This document shows, piece by piece, positions 11,801 through 22,587 of a stretch of DNA of 64,000 bases. The stretch lies in contig JAJEKV010000124.1 in assembly GCA_021234155.1 (NCBI GenBank), forward strand, positions 1,755,094-1,819,093, given 5' to 3'. The stretch comes from Isoetes taiwanensis. Its lineage: Eukaryota > Streptophyta > Lycopodiopsida > Isoetales > Isoetaceae. A model generated the notes under the pieces. The model was not told the DNA's origin. It did no database searches and saw nothing but the letters and a program-made list of their open reading frames with translations. The position numbers were made by a program, and so were the translations under genes. Each line of letters opens with the position of its first letter. Position 1 is the stretch's first letter.

Positions 11801-11955
11801 CAGGAGGAGGATAGATCCAAACCGCATTCTGTCAGTTCTTATTGTTTTTGTTGTCAGCTATAACTTCTCGACCATGTCCCAAGTGCAAACGACCAAAACT
11901 AGACCTAAAAGAGGAAAGTCCTTCAAGAACTAGCAACCCAGAGGATTTACGTTTT
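11801..11955. repeat. Direct repeat, copy 1 of 2
   Basis: Shared landmarks in order are AGATCCAAACC, CAACTA/CAGCTATAACTT, CGACCATGT, CCAAGTGCAAA, GACCAAAACT, GACCT, CAAGAA and CTAGCAAC. The partner is 12,090-12,245, about 290 bases downstream, same orientation, with many substitutions. Confidence 0.6.
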
Positions 11956-12089
11956 GGAGATCGAAAGTTGGTCATTTTTATGGATAAATAGGTGCACCAT
12001 TTCTAAACGTGCATGCAGCGCCATAACAACTAAGACAAATATAGTTTGATCTATCGCCAACCGCACGATGCAAAACAATTCAATGCGTA

Positions 12090-12245
12090 GAGGATGGTAG
12101 AGATCCAAACCCCACTGGCCGCTCCTATTGCGCTAGTATTTCAACTACAACTTATCGACCATGTTCCAAGTGCAAAAGACCAAAACTCGACCTCCATAAT
12201 ATAAACCATTCAAGAATCTAGCAACACAATGATTTTACGCTTTAT
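12090..12245. repeat. Direct repeat, copy 2 of 2
   Basis: This is the partner of 11,801-11,955 with the same landmark order. The divergence suggests an old duplication. Confidence 0.6.
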
Positions 12246-12738
12246 GCCACTACATCCTAGCATAGATTTCAACACCTCAAGGACTTTACACCGTGTCATC
12301 ATATAGAGAAAGGGTGTTGATCCCAAAACATGGATCATTAAAAATCCCCAAATTTAGCTTGCCCCAAAGGTCCTCTCCCGAAGGCCCTGGCAATGGATGG
12401 GCAATTCCCCCACTCTGAAACTATGAACTACCTGTGCCAATGAACTCATAATGTCAACATTACCCTGAAGAGCAAGTTTTGTAAGCATAAGACCACCCCT
12501 TCTTTATGGCGCACCAAAAATAGCTCATGTCCCAGCATGATTATAGTCAATTGGCCTTGGTGGTGCTTGCAGAATACAACCATGTAGGCTGTTTGTATTT
12601 TCTTCTAGGTCTTTAGGTTAATTTAACCATTCTGGACTAGAAGACGAAGTGGAATTCCCATTCCGGACTCTCCATACTACTTAAACAACAAAACATTTGG
12701 GTTTCTACCCTGTCACTAGAGGACGCTTCACAGTTTGA

Positions 12739-12880
12739 TAAGTTCTTCTGGATCGATCTTAGATTTTTTTAAACTTGCTCGAAGCAAAATCCTTGAATAG
12801 AAGATAACGGTCGCTTAGGGAAACCGAGCTCCAGGAGGAAAGGCATTTGCATACGGCAACCTGGAAGAGTGCTGCCAGGA
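12739..12880. repeat. Diverged dispersed repeat, copy 2
   Basis: This is the partner of 10,079-10,235 (TAAGTTCTTCTGGATCGATC, then ACCGAGCTCC and GCATACGGC). Confidence 0.5.
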
Positions 12881-13441
12881 AAGGCTGCCTCGGGTAATCT
12901 TTTAGGGTCTGTCTCCAAGGCCATGGCTTGTCTCAGTTGGTGAGGCAGTCGCACAAGATCCTAGCCTTGTTTGACTTGCAGAAGGGTGTCATCTTGGCTG
13001 CTCTACGATAGGATGCTTGGTTGGGGGGTTGCCATGGCGGTTGCAACTTAACATTATTATCTCTTATTTGCATAGTTGAAGATTCCACTTGAAGAAGTTT
13101 GAATTCGAAAGTAAGCACCAAGGTCCAATTAATCAACATTTCACGAATGTACACCTTTTCTTAGCTCAAGTTGAAAATCAAACTCAAAATAAATTAATAT
13201 TTTGATAGAAAATTAAGAAGCCAATTCTTATGTTGTGGATCGAACATATGGTATTAAAATTATATTGACAAATCAAAAAGAATTAAAGGCACAAAAGGGG
13301 GGACCCAATAGTAGCATCGACCACCATGAACTGCGGAAATGAATTCCCTGCTGCTAGTGCTGGGCCGGAATGAAAAGACAGTACAAGGAAGCAACAAGGC
13401 AAGAAAAGAAAGCAAGAAAACTGCCGGAATGAAACCTTCCA

Positions 13442-13790
13442 TGTAACGTTCCTAACCGACATGCCCTTAACCAACTGGGCAAAACCGTCTAGACGTTTAT
13501 GAGTAGTCGCTTCTACCCATTTATGCCGGTGTCACCGAACGCCCCCCACGTGCACATTCAAGGTTCGAATACTCGAGCGGTCTACCATGGGCCCGTTACA
13601 GTCTCTCCCCTAGAACTATGCTCGTCCTCGAGCATCCAAGGCTATACCATGTCTATGTCATACCATGTCACAATGATTACCAAGTCTTTGCAAATTACCC
13701 ATGCATATAGGCACCCATGTTCCTAACCGACATGCCCTTAACCAACTGGGCAAAACCGTCTAGACGTTTATGAGTAGTCGCTTCTACCCA
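13442..13790 (-). mobile_element. TRIM-like LTR retroelement, truncated copy
   Basis: A 159-base LTR (13,442-13,600) begins TGTAACGTTCC and ends GGGCCCGTTACA, so its ends are TG..CA with inverted termini. It is followed by GTCTCTCCCC (a polypurine tract on the minus strand), about 118 bases of internal sequence, and then a second LTR start that is cut off near 13,790. The internal part has lost its primer-binding end. Compare the fuller copy at 17,615-18,129. The element reads on the minus strand and carries no coding capacity. Confidence 0.75.
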
Positions 13791-13799
13791 TCCATGATC

Positions 13800-14345
13800 C
13801 ACAACAGCGCTGGTGCCATCGCCTTGCTCTTTCACTGCACATGCACTCACTGGGGTTAGTCCTCGTGACTAAGTGGGGATCCCTGGCTGCCTCTGCATGC
13901 ATGGAAATACTCTGGAATCTTGGATAGCAAACATAACAATTCAAAGACATAAGAACCTATGGTGCAACGCTAGACTATGACAATAAACAAAACATCATGA
14001 ACATCAAGAGCAAAGAACATAACCAGAGTACCAAACCATCATAAACAAACTCCGGGACAATGGGTAGCTCAGCCGGACCTATATACAGGGCCCCGATTAG
14101 CGAAAGATGTTGCCCGGCCGACTTACATTCCAAGCCCTCAGAGCGGTGGTGGGGTGAACCTCAGATATCGATACCCTCTCATCACGTCCCGCCTTTGGAG
14201 GACCTCTTACCATGGAGTCACAAGAGTTGGCGTAGCCTCCTCGATCGGGAAACTATGCCCGGTGTCACAGAGCACAAGAACCACGAGAATCCGCAGATGA
14301 ACATCGGCATGCCGTGAGCAACCTAGGCCACCGAACCTAGAAGTC
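13800..14345. repeat. LTR-like segment, inverted relative to 16.77-17.34 kb
   Basis: The motif GGGGTTAGTCCTCGTGACTA with following AGTGGGGATC resembles, in reverse complement, the CCCACTTAGTCCGTGTGACT segment at about 17,229. The CAGCCGGACC region near 14,073 likewise resembles the inverted 16,970 region. This suggests pieces of one LTR family lying in opposite orientations. Confidence 0.35.
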
Positions 14346-15940
14346 CGACCCCGAAGGTTCCAATAGATATAATCAAATACCAAGACAACAGTAGAGCAAT
14401 GCAAAGACCATGACATGTGAAGTTCATTACAATATTTATTAAACATGTGCCTAGATCATACTCTTAGCCCTTGTCGAGGTTGCCCATACAACCTAACCAT
14501 GCCAAAGTAGCTAACTCATTGGTGAAGATCATGATCACAATACAAACATGTGGAGGAAGTTACGAGCCTGACTGTCATTAATGTAGCTTCAATACCTATA
14601 TACGTTACTGATCAAGGAAAGATACTAACATCTTCTATAATGCAAAACTTACCTCGAAACCATCTTCCCATGAGGAATACAACGTTCCATAACGTTTATA
14701 CTTTGAATCCATTAGCTATGATGCTCTTGATAAAATACAATGCAACAACTTGAAAACTTACGATTCATTCACTCTTTTCGGACTAGCTTTGTACTTCATG
14801 CTATAGTCACATTCGAAAAACCCCCAAGCTTCACATGGCTCTCCTTGTACTAATGTGGACCCGTCTCAATCTCAATAATCCTTGATGTCAGATGACCGCT
14901 TATTCCTATTTCAAGATCCACATGCGAACTTGATGCTGAAATCCTTGATGCCGAGGGGTCGTTGACGCTCTACATCTGTGCTAGGCTACTTCTCAGCATT
15001 AGCCCCATCTCCATGAGCTAAGAAAGATACTTTATCCCAAACCTTAGAATTTTACCATAGTTAGACAATTATCAAACAATGCATATTCTTACTATTATGA
15101 TTATTCTCGCTTTCGACTCTTCATGTTCCGATCTCCTCTGCTGCTAAGCTCAAATGCAACCCAATTCCATCTATGAGGACTTAGCTTCATACTAGGACAT
15201 GCAAATAAATTGAGAAAGGCAGCAAATACAAGACCAACAAAATAAAGCACAAAACCAAAATGACAAAAACATAACATGAACATAAAATGGCGTTGGAGAG
15301 CTCGGTGCCGACCAGATCCAATCTAATTCTGCCTTCTTGTAATATTCAGCCATTCTTGACTTAAAACCAGCCTTACAGGGATGTTTCCAATCATTGATTT
15401 TCTTCTCTAGCCTTATGAGTCTCCAACAAATTCATAATCTATCATATTTGCATGCAAAAATCATGTACAGACTAATCATGGCAGCTCATAGCACACCTCA
15501 ATTGATCAAAAGCAAAACCCCACCTGATAATTTCTTTCCACATAGAATTCTGGACCCCTTGTAATTGATTGCGCCTCCAAAGATCGTCTTCTAGCTCCAA
15601 GAAGCAAACTGCAGAAGAATAGGCATAGTGCAGTCAATTCTGACTCAGCATCACTATTTCTGTCATAACTTTTGCATACGGATGAGTTTTGGCTTGATCA
15701 GACCCATTCCGGAAGGCTTACTTAAAGACCTTTCCAACAAAAGAAAAATCACCTGAAAAGGATCTCAGGTCGCTGAGATATGTTGCTTCAAATTTCGGGC
15801 TCCAAAACTGCCCAGAATTGCTCCCTACCTTCATGCTCTGCAAAATCCTTTCTCCAAAAGACAAAACCCTAATCTCATGCTGCATATATGCCATGAATAT
15901 GTATATACATACATAAATAGGTATATTGACCCATTAGGTG
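14346..15940. other. Gene-free stretch, probably LTR or internal retroelement debris
   Basis: No ORF with recognisable protein signature. It ends in GGCCAGGACCGTTACA, which resembles the terminus of the LTR ending at 17,602, so at least its right end belongs to an LTR. Confidence 0.35.
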
Positions 15941-17602
15941 GCCAGGACCGTTACAGTCTCCCCTTCTAAAAATTAACCCATGTCCTCATGGGTCGTGATA
16001 GATTTACTGAAGAATTTCTTGATTCAAATCTCAGATCAAGCATAGCTCAACTTAACTCAAAACTTCAGCTCGTGTAGCAACTTACTCTACCACAATCATA
16101 TTCCAATCTTACCAGCACCATCTTACAATTGCTATCATCTTACTGAACATGCCACAAGAAAGACCTTACCTTCAACATCGTCAAAATTTGCTTGCCTTGG
16201 CATCTTCATGCTAACCACCTCTAGATATTGCTTATCCTCTGAGGATACCATCTCTTGATGTCTCTGAAAGAAAGATCATTAGCATCACAATGCCACAACC
16301 AAACAAGCCAACTCCCAAAGATCCAACATTGCTCTGATACCAACTGTGACGAGCCTGCCGAGTTGACCCTCTAGGCAACTCGGGATCTTGTCAATACTAC
16401 GCTAATTCTAGGTTGGTATGACAAACAATTGAATATAGTGAAGAATTGAATCTTCCTCTTGCACAGCTAAATTGCACACTCAAAACTCAATGAGCAAATA
16501 CTTGATATCTCAATATAATCAGATAACATTAACATCCAAAGAATCCATATTCTCAATGGTTACAGCATCCATGTTGCTAAGAAATGTTTTATTTTTAACT
16601 TATGGTTGATGGTTGCATTTTTGCATTATGAAGGTTATAATTATTTGAACTATGGTTGGGTTTCTTAGTTGTATTAATGAGTATTATGGAATTTACTTGA
16701 TGTGAGCTTGCTAAGGCATGGGCATAAGGATGAAGAATTGTAAGTAATTGTTGATGATGTAATTCTTTGATATAGACCTCTGGGGCCGGAGTCTAGGTGC
16801 GATGGTCTAGACTCACGGTTTTTGCACAGTGCTATGGTATTATCTGAACATCGGGCGTTGGTACCGTATGGTACAACGTCATGCACAGTTAAGTGGTCCT
16901 CCAATGCTGGACGCAGCGTGGATGGGTGTGTACACACGTGGTTACCCCGCCTCTATGTCACTGGCCTGATCAGCCGAGTTGACCTTGCTCAGACCCAGAG
17001 GAATATTGGTTGCAATGTTGATGCTTTGGTTGCTTGGCTATTGTATATGTAGTTTTTAATGTTGGAATCAAGTTGTAATGGCTATGCTTAGTATAATTAT
17101 GCATTGTGGTTATGCTTGTTGGACTAGTAACTCAGATTGCAGGGGCGAGACTACGGTAAGACTAGTTATTATTTAAGGTTAATGTTTTGTGGTTTTTGAT
17201 GATACTAAATAAGTCCTAGACCCCGATCCCCACTTAGTCCGTGTGACTAACCCCGTGGTTAATGGTGTAAGCAGAGGTGCGAGTTGCTTTGGAAAGTAGC
17301 CAAGCTTCGGAAAGGCGAGGGTAGAAGTGTGTGGATTCCTATTCAATAAACTTGATTATTATTACTATTATTTCTATATATGGGCTTGAAGCTATAGTTA
17401 TTAAGAACATTCATTGTGTGCGGGGATATTGCTGAGTAATGGGCAAGTATATGCTTGGGACCTTAGAATATATACAAAGATTAAATTCTTTACCTAAGTA
17501 TACATGTATTAATTTCTTGAGTCCCAGAGATTAAGTAGATCCAACGGTAGAGATCGATGGGATCTCCAGTTACCGAGAGGTTAACTGGCCAGGCCCGTCA
17601 CA
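15941..17602 (-). mobile_element. LTR retroelement remnant with PPT, PBS and a 1.26-kb LTR
   Basis: On the minus strand the order is LTR (16,345-17,602; plus-strand ends TGTGACGAGCC and GGCCCGTCACA), primer-binding site (16,331-16,342), about 375 bases of internal DNA, then a purine tract (complement of GTCTCCCCTT at 15,955) next to another LTR end (GGCCAGGACCGTTACA, ending 15,954). The two LTR ends share only their terminal bases, so the left LTR appears to belong to a different or recombined element. No gag or pol frame survives in the short internal region. Confidence 0.6.
16331..16342 (-). other. Primer-binding site, initiator tRNA-Met type
   Basis: The minus strand reads TGGTATCAGAGC, the standard plant LTR-retrotransposon primer site complementary to the initiator tRNA-Met 3' end, two bases inside the LTR that starts TGTGACG at 16,345. 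Confidence 0.85.
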
Positions 17603-17614
17603 GTTGATACCAAC

Positions 17615-18129
17615 AGTGACGTTCCTAACCGACATGCCCTTAACCAACTGGGCAAAACCGTCTAGACGTTTATGAGTAGTCGCTTCTACCCATTTATGCG
17701 GTGTGTCGAACGCCCACGTGGCACATTCCGCGGTTCAATACTCGAAGGGTCTATCATGGGCCCGTTACAGTCTCTCCCACTAGAACTATGCTCGTCCTCG
17801 AGCATTCGAGCGGTCTATCATGGGCCCGTTACAGTCTCTCCCACTAGAACTATGCTCGTCCTCGAGCATCCAAGGCTATACTATGTCACAATGATTATCA
17901 AGTCTTTGCAAATTACCCATGCATATAGGCACCCATGGAGACTCGAACTCGAGACCTGCTCTGATACCAACTGTAACGTTCCTAACCGACATGCCCTTAA
18001 CCAACTGGGCAAAACCGTCTAGACGTTTATGAGTAGTCGCTTCTACCCATTTATGCCGGTGTCTCGGGAACGCCCCACAGGCACATTCAAGGTTCGAATA
18101 CTCGAGCGGTCTACCATGGGCCCGTTACA
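17615..18129 (-). mobile_element. TRIM (terminal-repeat retrotransposon in miniature)
   Basis: Two LTRs of about 155-158 bases (17,615-17,769 and 17,972-18,129; TGTAACG...CGTTACA) flank an internal region of only about 200 bases. On the minus strand a primer-binding site TGGTATCAGAGC (17,958-17,969) lies two bases from the right LTR, and a purine tract (GGGAGAGAC) abuts the left LTR. The internal region contains a partial duplicate of the LTR end plus PPT (17,802-17,833 onward). It has no coding capacity, so it must be mobilised in trans. It lies immediately beside the LTR ending at 17,602. Confidence 0.8.
17958..17969 (-). other. Primer-binding site of the TRIM element
   Basis: The minus strand reads TGGTATCAGAGC, identical to the site at 16,331-16,342. 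Confidence 0.85.
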
Positions 18130-18215
18130 TTCCAGCTCTGCCCTGGATGCAAACCCTGCTCTGGGTGCAACCAAAATGAATTGGCTTTCTGGGCTGGATC
18201 GAGGTCTATATGCCC

Positions 18216-18241
18216 TAAAGAAAGAAAGAAAGAAAGAAAGG
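18216..18241. repeat. (AAAG)n microsatellite
   Basis: About six uninterrupted AAAG units. Confidence 0.9.
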
Positions 18242-20067
18242 GATATAAAAGGCAAGGCCATGGGCTTTGGCTTATCATACACACGTTTAGTACAGTGTGT
18301 ATGAGTCTACTCTGGCATTCTTGTGCCCCCTTCAATCCTTGCCCCAAATACCTAGTTGTTACAAATCCATGAAGTTTTAATCGCCTATTTGCTTCAACTA
18401 GACAATGCAGCGAACTGAGTAGGCCGGAGTTTCTAAATGGACGAACTTTGACTTTCCTTTGCTCTGACCCTTTAGAAATGGCCACAAGGGTCGATGACAG
18501 TAGGGATGAAATATGCGAACCTCAGGTGAAGCCCAAATGATTTGGTCGGAATGATTTGGACCGGAATAATTTGCTCCATTTGATCTAGATTCAGGCAGCA
18601 TGGCCGTCCATGCTCCGTACAACTTGCCCCTGCTCGTTCCACCATCCCTGCCTGCTCTGCACAATCCATCCACACTCTGCAAATAGAAAACAAATGGCAT
18701 CTTATCTACACCCTAAAAATTTGCCTCCAAATAATTCACAACATACCTTTCTTTTCTTTCTTTTTTCTAACCATGGCAATAACCCCATCCCGACACACCA
18801 AAATAGAAACGTAACTTTTAAATGGAATTAAGCTGCTCAAACATGGCAAAATATACAGTTTTGCATACAATACAAAAGCAAAATCATAGTCCCAACCATG
18901 CGAGAAATGCCCTCCCACAATATGAAATCAAATATTTCAAGTTTATTAGAGTATGTTGAATTCTTACTATAATGATCTAGTAAAGAAGATTAAGAGATAG
19001 ATGCCATTTTATTCAAAAGAGTGTAATTTCATGCTCAATTTGTTGAACCTTGCTTTCAAAAATCCAAGATGATCAACTTGGAACTATAATTTCCAGTTAG
19101 CCTATAACGTGGTATTCTTATCCTATTGGCTGGACGAACAACCAGTCTCCTCGTCTTGGTCAGTTTCCTTGCTTTTGTAGGTTTCCTCCTGCCTTGAGCG
19201 CGATCAGATCTGAAGCTACGACATCTAAAGCGGCCGATTGCATCCAATCCATGGCAATCATTTCCCATCTTCTTTATTAATATGTAGGAACATTGAACTG
19301 TATTGGCAATTTGAAAAAAAATCGGTAAGATTCTAGACATTTCCATTTTGTCTCTCTCCCTTTATTCCTACTAAACTCTGCAAGAACTTGTGGATGGAGA
19401 TGCATAAATCCGGATTTCATAATGATCATGTACTGGATGCATAGCAGTGGATTTTTGGAACTAGCAGAAACCCCTGCCATGAGAGGGGGCCAACCTGTAT
19501 ACAGACATAAAAAATCAATGAAAATACAAGGGAGCTTCTTAAGCAAAACTAGCTGCTATTTTTCGAGGATGCCATACCCAAGAAAGAGATAAGTCTTTCC
19601 CATCAAGAATCTTCAAGATTTATGTTCATTTCATCTATTAAAAAAGAAAAAAAAAAACAATTATTTTTCCACTAAAAATCTTGTTGAACCGATATGGATT
19701 GTGATCTTAGGGTGGAGTAATCAGGTAACAACTAGCTGGGCCATAACCAGCAAGCCTACAGATCTGCCTGTATTTCTTAAAGATAAGTACTGATTATCTC
19801 TACTTTGTTGCTAATATGTGTTTTTTCACCCATTTTTTGTTTATTATTGCAGGACTCTAGCTATGGCATTTTAAAAGGATGAGGCTATGTTGTTTGGCTG
19901 AGGTTGCGTTCCTTGATTTGTTGTCAACTTTTTATTGCTTTTATAAATTGTACATGCTTAGTAAGAAAATTATGTGGATGCATTATTTTTGAACTAAAAT
20001 ATTCTGATTGATAGGGACAAGATAGAAATACCTAAGTTTAAAAACATGAATATCTTTTTCAAGTTTC
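18242..20067. other. No gene recognised
   Basis: Several ORFs of 60-124 codons overlap one another on both strands around 18.1-18.8 kb without any family signature. I see no splice-compatible chain of exons and no transposon ends. Confidence 0.4.
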
Positions 20068-20084
20068 ACTAACAGATCAATAAG

Positions 20085-20617
20085 TTTTTTTTTTTTTTGA
20101 AGGACGTCAGACTTTATTAGTAACTCTGAAGAACAATACATGATACAATGCAGAGACAGAAATAAGAAACACAGTGGACAAACTGATCTAGCTAAGCAGT
20201 GCCACCTGTTCCACATCCATAGAGTCACTAATAACAACTGGATCTGTCCTCTGATATCGCAATGCCAATGGATCAAACGAAGGGATGTCCACTGTAATAA
20301 CAACAAGAGATACTGGATCTATAGACTGAATTGGAGTAGCTTGAGGAACAGACAATTCTTGTGATGTGCAGCCTTCCTCATACGTGGAGAAGACTACCCT
20401 TCTTCCAATAGTTCCTGTTTGCGAGCAATGTCTTGAAGGTGGGAACATTGTTCCTCACTAAGAGGGTCAGGTGATATAAGCTGCGAGGAGGATGAACTAG
20501 AAGGAGGTGATGGTGCAGAAACAACTTGAGAAGAAGGCACAATAGCTGGTGCAGAAGTAGACATAGGACATGATGTACAATAGGACATGCAATTAAGGTA
20601 GATGGTATATGACATGG
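20085..20617 (-). mobile_element. Retroposed LINE-type insertion with 17-bp target duplication
   Basis: A poly(T) tract (20,085-20,098; a poly(A) tail on the minus strand) follows AAGTCTGACGTCCTTC. The unit is flanked by ACTAACAGATCAATAAG (20,068-20,084) and ACTAACAGGTCAATAAG (20,618-20,634), a 17-base target-site duplication with one mismatch. This defines a 533-base 5'-truncated retroposon inserted by target-primed reverse transcription. A minus-strand ORF (20,615-20,394) rich in Ser and Pro (SAPSPPSSSSSSQ, then EEQCSHLQDIARKQELLEE) starts right at the 5' boundary, so it is the tail of a longer frame. The same 3' end occurs at 21,552. Confidence 0.8.
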
Positions 20618-21235
20618 ACTAACAGGTCAATAAGTGCTCTTGGCAATTCACCCAAGTACTTGGACGGAGTTACAAAGCCAGGCTTTCCATCTTGTAGCAG
20701 GATGGTTACTTTGGACTATCTAAAAAAGACGAAGCCTGGTAATATTCAAAAGTTTGGATGTGGCAGATAACCATGTTCTCCACATTAGAGGAAATTTGAG
20801 ATGTCATTTCATCCCCATAAGAATCCTTCAATGGAATGGCTACCCACTATTAACTGCAATTAATGCAGCACCAACAACTTCATTGTTGTTGTTTTTCCCC
20901 AATAACTTTTGATCCACTTGTCAAAATGTTGCGGCGTTTGTTGCATTAGATGCGGAATGAAAAGATCTTTCCAATGATATATGGTTATGATGTATTTCAA
21001 TATGGTCATATGCGTTAACCTTAAAAAAATATGATTTTTTGCTTATTTCTTATATATTTATATCGTAAAAGATGTATGAATTGGTTATCACTAGATAGAT
21101 CTTGTGAAGACAAACCCATTGCTACAAAAAGTTTTTGAATCGGAGTTCTGGATCAAAAGTTATAATGAAAAAATGATAGTACAGAAGTTAGTTGCAGCTG
21201 CATTAATTACAGGCTGCCACATAATACTGGAATGA

Positions 21236-21552
21236 GATATACTGGAGCTCTTTTCTTATTGGACAATTTAGAAAGCTGACATGGCATTTTAAGCATCCCT
21301 TAATGGGACAAAATGTGATCTCATTTTTTCTCTAATGAGGAGCTCAAGATCACATTGCTAGGTCGTACCATTGTTCTTCACCCGCCTCTCGATCTTTGAG
21401 GAGTATTTGGATGTGTGTTCTTATGGTTAGGCAGGTTGCTTCACTCGGTGGGTCTCTGCTTATCCACTGAGATTTTATTCCTATCTTTGCACTTGTATTT
21501 GACCATTTGAATAAATAAAGTCTGATGTCCTTCAACCAAAAAAAAAAAAAAG
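21236..21552 (+). mobile_element. LINE 3' end, same family, opposite orientation
   Basis: The sequence ends AATAAAGTCTGATGTCCTTC, then AACC and a poly(A) run (21,538-21,552), matching the minus-strand copy at 20,085-20,617. A possible target duplication is GGAATGA at about 21,229 and just after the poly(A), but it is short and uncertain, as is the left boundary. Confidence 0.55.
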
Positions 21553-21822
21553 GGAATGAATATCTGAAATCTGTAAAATGTCAAGATAAATAAAACAATG
21601 TTGAAATAAAACAGGTTGATTGATAACATGGACGTGGGCTAATTTGCAATTGTGCATTTTATAATTGCAATCTAGGCAAAGACATTTCGAGGAAGTAGTT
21701 TGCTTAAGGAAAACTTCAAGTGAGTTGGATTGTAATCTAGCAAATTATGTCTTATAGACTTGTTTGGGTTTGATTCCAAAAGGCAAATGAAGAAGGGCAA
21801 TAAAAACTTCATAATATACAAA

Positions 21823-22274
21823 GAATAGAATAAAATATAATAGAATAGAATAGAATAGCTTTTTTATCGTCCACCCAGAAGTACTAGAAATAAAATATGA
21901 GTATACTGACTTTTGTTGTTATTGTAAAACTATTGTTGTTTTGTAAACATAAAAAGAAGAGGCCGCGGATGTCTTTTATTATTTTCTGACAACAAACAAT
22001 GCATGAAACAACTTGTCTTTTGTTTGAAAAAACAACATTTTGAAACATCACTTCTTTTTTCCCCTCATGATAGATGCCTATGCAGTTTGATAGCACTCTA
22101 TTCCTATCACAGTTTTTCCCCCGAAAACCCTTCGGGGCGGGGTTCTTTAACCCGGGCAGTAATACGTTTGTTGCGTCTCCTTTTTGGGTCCCATAGGCCA
22201 ATTGGTCTCAGTGGACGATAAAAACTCTATTCTATTCTATTCCATTCTATTCTATTCTATTCTATTCTATTCTA
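21823..22274. mobile_element. Small inverted element ending in (TTCTA)n/(TAGAA)n
   Basis: The left side is (AATAG)n followed by CTTTTTTATCGTCCAC (21,859-21,874); the right side is GTGGACGATAAAAA (22,211-22,224) followed by (CTATT)n up to 22,274. The ends are therefore inverted repeats of about 15 bases plus inverted pentanucleotide microsatellites. It may be a MITE of unusual type, or two head-to-head 3' ends of a retroposon whose tail is (TTCTA)n. The large transposon at 22,275 begins immediately after its last repeat unit. Confidence 0.6.
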
Positions 22275-22587
22275 GGGTGAAAGTATGCTGGTGGGTATCA
22301 AAAGCATGTGTCCGGATGCATGCTTATAGCAGGGTTTTAGCCCGCTTAAAGCACCCCTGCTTTTGCTTAATCTGGGTGCTGATGGGTGTAACTGCCCGTC
22401 ATTTTTTTTTACGCCCATCATGTACTCACACGTCCACCTCACGAACGAACCGTTAGGAAAATGATTGTGGGATTTTGGCTGGATTTTCGCGCGAGTGGTG
22501 TGGTAATACGTTGCAAATTGGATTACTCGTCATGGCCCGCTCAAATTCTCCCTCCAATTCACTTATCCTCCCTCTCTCAGGAATTTC

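Larger units (their letters stand above)
9623..13441. other. Gene-free repeat-rich stretch
   Basis: Apart from the repeats listed separately, no protein family or RNA gene is recognised. Short ORFs around 10,059-10,555 occur on both strands in the same place and look like coincidental openness in GC-richer repeat DNA. Confidence 0.45.
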
